DNA from: an uncultured Lachnospiraceae bacterium
Lineage (GTDB): Bacteria; Bacillota; Clostridia; Lachnospirales; Lachnospiraceae
Direction: 5' to 3'
Assembly (NCBI GenBank): GCA_910589195.1
Contig: CAJUTC010000004.1
Span: forward strand, 62,001-126,000
Length of the DNA stretch: 64,000 nucleotides
The notes below the pieces were generated by a model. The model searched no databases, had not been told where the DNA came from, and saw only the letters and a list, made by a program, of their open reading frames with translations. A program made the translations under genes and the position numbers. This document shows positions 59,260-64,000 of the stretch, piece after piece (positions within the stretch are counted from its first letter, which is position 1; each line of letters begins with the position of its first letter).

Positions 59260-60285
59260 ATGAATCATTGCGTTACCTTAGGAAGCACCAATATAACGGT
59301 AAATAAAAATGGGTTTGGCGCATTGCCTATCCAGCGGATTCCTGCCGAAGCATCCACCCATCTTCTGCAAAAAGCATATAAAGGCGGTATCAATTTTTAT
59401 GATACCGCCCGCGCTTATACGGACAGTGAGAAAAAACTAGGAGAAGCCCTCCATCATGTCCGGAAGCATATTTATATCGCAACCAAAACCATGGCCACTG
59501 ATGCAGATGGTTTTTGGAAGGATTTACATACCAGCCTAGAAAACCTGAACACCGATTATGTGGATATTTACCAGTTCCATAATCCGGCCTTCTGTCCAAA
59601 GCCTGGAGATGGATCCGGTCTTTATGAGGCCATGTGTCAGGCAAAAGAACAAGGAAAAATCCGTCATATCGGAATTACTAACCATCGTCTGGCCGTGGCC
59701 AAAGAAGCAATCCAATCCGGACTTTATGAAACCCTTCAATTTCCATTTTCCTATTTGGCAACAGAATCCGATTACGAGCTGGTTCGTATGTGCCATGAGA
59801 AAAATATGGGATTCCTGTCTATGAAAGCATTGTCCGGAGGCCTGATTACCAATTCCGCCGCCGCTTATGCGTTCCAGGATCAGTTTGGCCATGTACTCCC
59901 CATCTGGGGAATCCAGCGGGAATCGGAATTAGACGAATTCTTAAGCTATATCCCCAATCCCCCGGCTATGACAGAAGAAATTACTGCCCTGATTGAAAAC
60001 GACCGCCGGGAGCTGGCCGGAAACTTCTGCCGGGGATGCGGATATTGCATGCCATGCCCTGCAGGGATTGAAATTAATAATTGCGCCCGCATGTCCCTTT
60101 TAATCCGGCGTTCTCCTTCTGCCAGCCATTTAACCGCCCAAGCCCAGGCAAAGATGGAAAAGATTTCCCAATGCCTCCACTGCGGCCAATGCAAATCCAA
60201 ATGTCCCTACGGCATTGACACGCCAATGCTGTTAGAAGAAAACTATAAGGATTATCAGGAAATCCTTTCCGGAAAGCCCCTGTAA
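59260..60285 (+). CDS. Aldo/keto reductase with C-terminal 4Fe-4S ferredoxin domain
   Basis: This 341-aa protein has an AKR TIM barrel with catalytic-tetrad segments YDTARAYTDSEKKLG, IATKTMA and YQFHNPAFC, then a C-terminal double-cluster domain with CRGCGYCMPCPAGIEINNC and CLHCGQCKSKCPYG. Such fused proteins are frequent in anaerobes and may link substrate reduction to ferredoxin. The start at 59260 has AGGAGG 7-8 nt upstream. The substrate is unknown. Confidence 0.88.
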   Translation: MNHCVTLGSTNITVNKNGFGALPIQRIPAEASTHLLQKAYKGGINFYDTARAYTDSEKKLGEALHHVRKHIYIATKTMATDADGFWKDLHTSLENLNTDYVDIYQFHNPAFCPKPGDGSGLYEAMCQAKEQGKIRHIGITNHRLAVAKEAIQSGLYETLQFPFSYLATESDYELVRMCHEKNMGFLSMKALSGGLITNSAAAYAFQDQFGHVLPIWGIQRESELDEFLSYIPNPPAMTEEITALIENDRRELAGNFCRGCGYCMPCPAGIEINNCARMSLLIRRSPSASHLTAQAQAKMEKISQCLHCGQCKSKCPYGIDTPMLLEENYKDYQEILSGKPL

Positions 60286-60345
60286 TGCAAAACGGTGTTT
60301 GCGTCTTACTTTCTGCCAGTTTCATGAACCGGAGTGGAATGCTGC

Positions 60346-61581
60346 TTACCGATTGTACCGGAACCCTGCATATGCATCCATTCCGTGTTCATGAATATCC
60401 AGGCCTTCTAGTTGCTCTTGATCCGTAACCCGAAGGCCTGTTGTTTTATCTATCACTTTAAACACAAGGAACATGGTAGCAGCAGTCCAGGCAAGCACTG
60501 CCACCGTGCCAATAAGCTGTATGTTCAACTGGGAAAAGCCTCCGCCATAAAACAGACCGGCTATCTCATTCTCAGGCGCTGAGGGGGTGGCAAATAGACC
60601 GACCGCAATGGTTCCCCAGACGCCATTACAAAAATGAACCGCAACCGCGCCTACCGGATCATCTACATGAATAACATAATCACAGAACCAAACGCCAAAT
60701 ACTACCAAGATTCCGGATACAATACCGATTGCAAGAGAGCCCAGGGCGTCGGTTACATCGCATCCGGCGGTAATGGCAACCAATCCGGCCAAGGACGCAT
60801 TTAAGCACATAGACACATCCGGCTTTTTGTATTTCATCCAGGTAACAATCATACAAGTTACCGTCGCAACCGCCGGGGCAATCGTGGTAGTTGCGAAAAT
60901 AGAGGCAAGCTGAGGTCCTGATGTTGCCGCGGCACCGTTAAATCCATACCATCCAAACCATAAAATAAAACAGCCCAGGGCTCCGATAACAATGTTATGG
61001 CCGGGAATGGCATTCGGTGTTCCATCCGGATTATATTTGCCGATACGCGGCCCCAGCAAGGCCGCGCCCAGCAGCGCTGAGGTTCCTCCTACCATATGAA
61101 TTGCGCAGGAACCGGCAAAATCATGAAACCCTCTTACAGCCAGCCATCCGCCGCCCCAAATCCAATGGGCTTCAATCGGGTATACCACCAGGGAAATAAC
61201 CGCTGAATAAATACAGTAGGAAATAAATTTCGTCCGCTCTGCCATCGCGCCAGATACAATGGTCGCTGTGGTTGCGCAGAATACCAGATTAAACACAAAA
61301 TTTGACCAGTCAAAATTCGCATAGTCCGTAATAATTCCCAATGTAGGAATTCCGATAAAGCCACCCAGGGCATCTTCCCCAAGCAAAAGGCCAAAACCCA
61401 GAAACATAAAAACAACGGTTCCAATGCAGAAATCCATCAAGTTTTTCATAATAATATTGCCTGCGTTTTTTGCCCTGGTAAATCCCGTTTCCACCATGGC
61501 AAAACCAGCCTGCATAAAAAATACGAAAGCAGCTCCTATTAAGTACCAAATTCCAAAAATTTCCTTTAACATTACTTCCAT
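60346..61581 (-). CDS. amtB: Ammonium transporter
   Basis: This 411-aa, eleven-helix channel of the Amt/Mep family starts FGIWYLIGAAFVFFMQAGFA. The pore-lining twin His residues are in FAGSCAIHMVGG and AVHFCNGVWGT. It imports ammonium and is gated by the P-II protein encoded upstream. GAGGAGG lies 7 nt before the ATG at 61581. A hairpin between glnK and amtB may adjust their ratio. Confidence 0.94.
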   Translation of the reverse strand: MEVMLKEIFGIWYLIGAAFVFFMQAGFAMVETGFTRAKNAGNIIMKNLMDFCIGTVVFMFLGFGLLLGEDALGGFIGIPTLGIITDYANFDWSNFVFNLVFCATTATIVSGAMAERTKFISYCIYSAVISLVVYPIEAHWIWGGGWLAVRGFHDFAGSCAIHMVGGTSALLGAALLGPRIGKYNPDGTPNAIPGHNIVIGALGCFILWFGWYGFNGAAATSGPQLASIFATTTIAPAVATVTCMIVTWMKYKKPDVSMCLNASLAGLVAITAGCDVTDALGSLAIGIVSGILVVFGVWFCDYVIHVDDPVGAVAVHFCNGVWGTIAVGLFATPSAPENEIAGLFYGGGFSQLNIQLIGTVAVLAWTAATMFLVFKVIDKTTGLRVTDQEQLEGLDIHEHGMDAYAGFRYNR

Positions 61582-61750
61582 AACATTTCCTCCTCTAACA
61601 TAATCCGTTCCCACAGCTTCTTAACCGCCACCGTTCTTCCGGGATTTCTTTGCCTTCCATAAAAAGTCGCTACAATCTGCCATCCAAAGAAAGACCACAT
61701 CTTATTCCCATGAAGATTCCGGCGCTTTTGACACCTGAATCTTATAAATT

Positions 61751-61797
61751 AAAAAGGAGAGAACAGCAGCTTTCGCTCCACTGTTATCTCCTTTGAT
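61751..61797 (-). terminator. Hairpin between glnK and amtB
   Basis: AAAGGAGATAACAG and CTGTTCTCTCCTTT pair with a small mismatch, followed on the minus strand by TTAATTTATAAG. It may be a partial terminator that keeps amtB lower than glnK. Confidence 0.6.
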
Positions 61798-61841
61798 AAT
61801 CGGATACCCTGTATGAAGTTTGATTACGGTTTCGGCCTTTC

Positions 61842-62180
61842 CTACAAAGCCTGTTGGCCATGCTCTCCAGTACGGATCCGGATTGCGTCCTGCACTTCGT
61901 ACACAAAAATCTTTCCGTCACCGTAATTTCCTGTATTAATTTCTTTTACTACCTTGTCAATAATAATTTCGGCAGTTTCCTCTGATACAACGGTTTCTAC
62001 TTTTACTTTTGGAAGCAGGTTCACCACATATTTGGTGCCTCGATACATCTGAGTATATCCTTTCTGATTGCCATAGCCCATAATATTGCTTACCATAATA
62101 CCGTTAGCCTGGCATTCTTCCAAAATCTTCTTCAGACTTTCCAACCGTTCTGATTTGATTATGATTTCCAATTTTTTCAT
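61842..62180 (-). CDS. glnK: P-II nitrogen regulatory protein, GlnK type
   Basis: This 112-aa trimeric signal protein has the length of the family. It starts MKKLEIIIKSERLESLKK and has a T-loop KGYTQMYRGTKYVV with Tyr at position 51, the uridylylation site in proteobacteria. The C-terminal segment is KIFVYEVQDAIRIRTGE. It binds ADP/ATP and 2-oxoglutarate and plugs AmtB when nitrogen is plentiful. GGAGGAG precedes the ATG at 62180. It heads the glnK-amtB operon. Confidence 0.95.
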   Translation of the reverse strand: MKKLEIIIKSERLESLKKILEECQANGIMVSNIMGYGNQKGYTQMYRGTKYVVNLLPKVKVETVVSEETAEIIIDKVVKEINTGNYGDGKIFVYEVQDAIRIRTGEHGQQAL

Positions 62181-62233
62181 ACAGTTCTCCTCCTTCACTC
62201 TTCCATCTGCCCTTATCTCGCCACATGTGGGAT

Positions 62234-62279
62234 ATGCAAAACGAGGGCATTTCCTTTCAGAAACACCCTCGTTTTGCAT
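62234..62279 (-). promoter_or_regulatory. 5-prime terminal hairpin of the glnK-amtB leader
   Basis: ATGCAAAACGAGGG and CCCTCGTTTTGCAT are exact 14-bp inverted arms with an 18-nt loop. Given the promoter at 62286-62315, the stem would begin at the very 5-prime end of the mRNA, about 54 nt before the glnK ATG. The palindrome CCACATGTGG (62221-62230) lies next to it. It may stabilise the mRNA or bind a regulator. Confidence 0.7.
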
Positions 62280-62285
62280 GAAATT

Positions 62286-62315
62286 ATTATGGCATAAAGA
62301 CAGGCATTCTGTCAA
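62286..62315 (-). promoter_or_regulatory. Promoter of glnK-amtB
   Basis: On the minus strand TTGACA (62310-62315), an 18-bp spacer and CATAAT (62286-62291). TTTGAC is also part of an inverted repeat GTCAAA..TTTGAC spanning the -35, a possible operator. Confidence 0.65.
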
Positions 62316-62402
62316 ACATCTTTTTGACGAAAAACCAGTTCCCATTTCCAAAATTTCTGTAACTTTTTACCATTTATTGTGTATTAAGCCGATAATTTCT
62401 TT

Positions 62403-63614
62403 TTATTCCTCTCCGGCTTTAAAATTGTAAATCGGTCGGATCCGGTTTACAATCTTAGCCGTTTCTCCAATATTTTCCACAATCTCCTCAATCCCTTTAT
62501 ATGCCATTGGACATTCATCCAACGTTTCCGTATTGACCGAAGTGGTATAGATCCCCTTCATCTGCTTTTTATATTCCGACACGGTGAAGGACTGTTTTGC
62601 CTGCGCCCTGGACATCAGCCGCCCGGCTCCATGGGGCGCGGAACAGTTCCAGTCTTCATTGCCTTTTCCAACGCAAATCAGAGAGCCGTCCCGCATATTG
62701 ATGGGAATCAAAAGCTTTTCCCCAGAACGGGCAGATACCGCGCCCTTGCGCAGGATCATAGCCTCTGTATCAATATAATTGTGGATCGTCGTAAATTCTT
62801 CCTCTACCTTTAGCTTCATTCCTCGTATGATTTCATCCATCATAGCCTTCCGATTCAGCATAGCAAACTGCTGAACCAGCTTCATGTCATGAATATAGTC
62901 CTCCATCAAGGCACCGTTTACATACGCCAATGGTTTCGGGATCTTGGTCAGTACCTGTGCCTTCCGCTTCCTTATGGCCCGCTGGATTTCCTTCTCCCTT
63001 CCTGACATTTTATATTCCGCAATCATACGGTTTATATCTGCCTTTGTATTTTCATTTAAAGACTGGTACGCTAATTCCTGATAATACTGGGCTACTTCCA
63101 GACCCAAATGCCGGGATCCGGAATGAATGACCAGGTAAAGCCTTCCTTCCTCATCTTTATCTGCCTCAATAAAATGATTTCCCCCTCCCAGCGTTCCCAA
63201 CGACAATGCTGCGCGATTCACCTGGATTAAGCCTTTCCGCAGGCAGCGAAGCTCCTGTAAATCAATCTCCTCATAAAAATGATGAGGTTTTTCCCGAATC
63301 CGGAAACCTGCTGGGATCTTTTCATAGATTAATTTGTCAAGCTTTTCCAATTCTATATGCTTATTCCGGATCCGGATCGTTTCCATTCCGCATCCGATAT
63401 CCACCCCTACCAAGTTTGGCACTACCGTATCCCGGATCGTCATTGTAGTACCAATGGTACACCCAGCTCCCGCATGGACATCAGGCATAATCCGAATTTT
63501 CAGATCCTTTACATATTCCTGGTCACACAGAAGCTTGATCTGGCCTTTGGCCGTTTCTTCTATGTGATCCGTATAGACCTTTGCCATGTTATACATTCCC
63601 TCGATAATCTGCAT
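62403..63614 (-). CDS. rtcB: RtcB-family RNA ligase
   Basis: This 403-aa ligase joins RNA 2,3-cyclic phosphate ends to 5-OH ends. Metal and GTP motifs are visible: MPDVHAGAGCTIG, VDIGCGMET, GTLGGGNHFIE, IHSGSRHLG and the guanylated His in SAPHGAGR; the end has NTETLDECPMAYK. It belongs to the shorter RtcB group. The start at 63614 has AAGGGG about 4-5 nt upstream and overlaps the symporter gene by 26 bp; ATGs six and nine codons later are alternatives. Confidence 0.92.
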   Translation of the reverse strand: MQIIEGMYNMAKVYTDHIEETAKGQIKLLCDQEYVKDLKIRIMPDVHAGAGCTIGTTMTIRDTVVPNLVGVDIGCGMETIRIRNKHIELEKLDKLIYEKIPAGFRIREKPHHFYEEIDLQELRCLRKGLIQVNRAALSLGTLGGGNHFIEADKDEEGRLYLVIHSGSRHLGLEVAQYYQELAYQSLNENTKADINRMIAEYKMSGREKEIQRAIRKRKAQVLTKIPKPLAYVNGALMEDYIHDMKLVQQFAMLNRKAMMDEIIRGMKLKVEEEFTTIHNYIDTEAMILRKGAVSARSGEKLLIPINMRDGSLICVGKGNEDWNCSAPHGAGRLMSRAQAKQSFTVSEYKKQMKGIYTTSVNTETLDECPMAYKGIEEIVENIGETAKIVNRIRPIYNFKAGEE

Positions 63615-64000
63615 GTTTCCCCTTTCTTGCACAGATAACGATAAACCCTAAAAGCAAAAGCGCCACTGCCATCCAACCTGCCAGCCTTGCCGTGCTGCCA
63701 TTCCGGAACATATCATAATACCCTTTTAGATAGATAAAAATAATAATTGCCGGAACGCAGTAAGACATATACCACCTTAACCCTTTTGGAAAGGACATCC
63801 CTTCCCCTGCGTTAACTTCCTTTAAAAAAGCGTCCCAGCCCCATCCATTCCTGCTTGTACAGAACAGTACATAGCCAAGGCTGCCTAACGGGAGCAGGTT
63901 ATTAGAAACAATAAAATCCTCTAAATCCATAATAGTAGTTCCGGCTCCTAATGGCTGGATTCCGGAAAGCAGATTAAAGCCCAGAACACAAGGCATACTT
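63589..64000 (-). CDS. Neurotransmitter:sodium symporter family protein, C-terminal part
   Basis: The last 137 or so codons of an NSS (SNF) family transporter run off the right edge. Visible segments include SGIQPLGAGTTIMDLEDFIV, VSNNLLPLGSLGYVLFCTSR, WYMSYCVPAIIIFIYL and a final membrane helix LAGWMAVALLLLGFIVI before a basic tail. Bacterial members import amino acids with Na+. It overlaps the start of rtcB, suggesting co-transcription. Confidence 0.85.
   Translation of the reverse strand, partial: SMPCVLGFNLLSGIQPLGAGTTIMDLEDFIVSNNLLPLGSLGYVLFCTSRNGWGWDAFLKEVNAGEGMSFPKGLRWYMSYCVPAIIIFIYLKGYYDMFRNGSTARLAGWMAVALLLLGFIVICARKGKHADYRGNV

Overview
The window looks like a chromosomal segment of a gut-type Lachnospiraceae (class Clostridia). 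The evidence is strong AGGAGG ribosome sites, moderate GC, FeFe-hydrogenase bifurcation genes, YesM/YesN regulators, CUT1 sugar transport, BceRSAB modules and a SipW/TasA-type matrix locus. No rRNA, tRNA, phage or CRISPR array was seen. All calls come from reading the sequence; no database search was run.

Region 1 (1-10.9 kb) is a carbohydrate locus for uronic-acid-containing glycans. It holds a DUF2264-like N-terminus at the window edge, a GH88 unsaturated glucuronyl hydrolase, two CUT1 permeases and a lipoprotein binding protein. Divergent from these are a YesM-type kinase and a YesN-type AraC regulator, followed by a convergent heparinase II/III-like lyase. Region 2 (11.1-20.8 kb) is a surface or matrix operon. 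From a promoter near 20.57-20.60 kb it runs sipW peptidase, three TasA/camelysin-like proteins, a structured gap, a fourth TasA-like protein, a 1292-aa VWA adhesin, a fifth TasA-like protein and an LPKTG cell-wall protein. A divergent small-RNA candidate (20.71-20.78 kb) carries a copy of the hairpin found in the sipW leader. A 32-codon hydrophobic type I toxin-like peptide follows.

Region 3 (21.5-27.5 kb) has an RlmI-like rRNA methyltransferase, an acyltransferase behind a possible attenuator, and a BlaI/BlaR1-like pair with dyad operators. Region 4 (27.6-37.5 kb) is the NAD-linked electron-bifurcating FeFe hydrogenase operon (NuoE-like, HATPase, ferredoxin-like, NuoF-like, HydA). It faces a five-gene operon (DRTGG, HATPase, sensory-type hydrogenase homologue, DRTGG, PHP) whose genes look regulatory. 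Between them is a MerR-type protein fused to a membrane domain. Together these suggest a redox- or hydrogen-sensing circuit.

Region 5 (37.6-50.4 kb) holds a GNAT enzyme, a NodB deacetylase, a BceRSAB-type peptide resistance module, thrS, a glyoxalase-like protein, an MBL-fold hydrolase and a MerR/MATE efflux pair. Region 6 (50.5-60.3 kb) holds uxuA, an 8-oxoguanine-deaminase-like amidohydrolase, a second MATE pump, an unrecognised 154-aa protein behind a duplicated leader element, a secreted cell-wall-binding-repeat protein, a GNAT, a cytidylate-kinase-like protein and a ferredoxin-type aldo/keto reductase. Region 7 (60.3-64 kb) holds glnK-amtB, an RtcB ligase and the end of an NSS sodium symporter. 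A family of about 115-bp structured intergenic repeats recurs at 17.4, 50.5, 52.2 and 55.5 kb.
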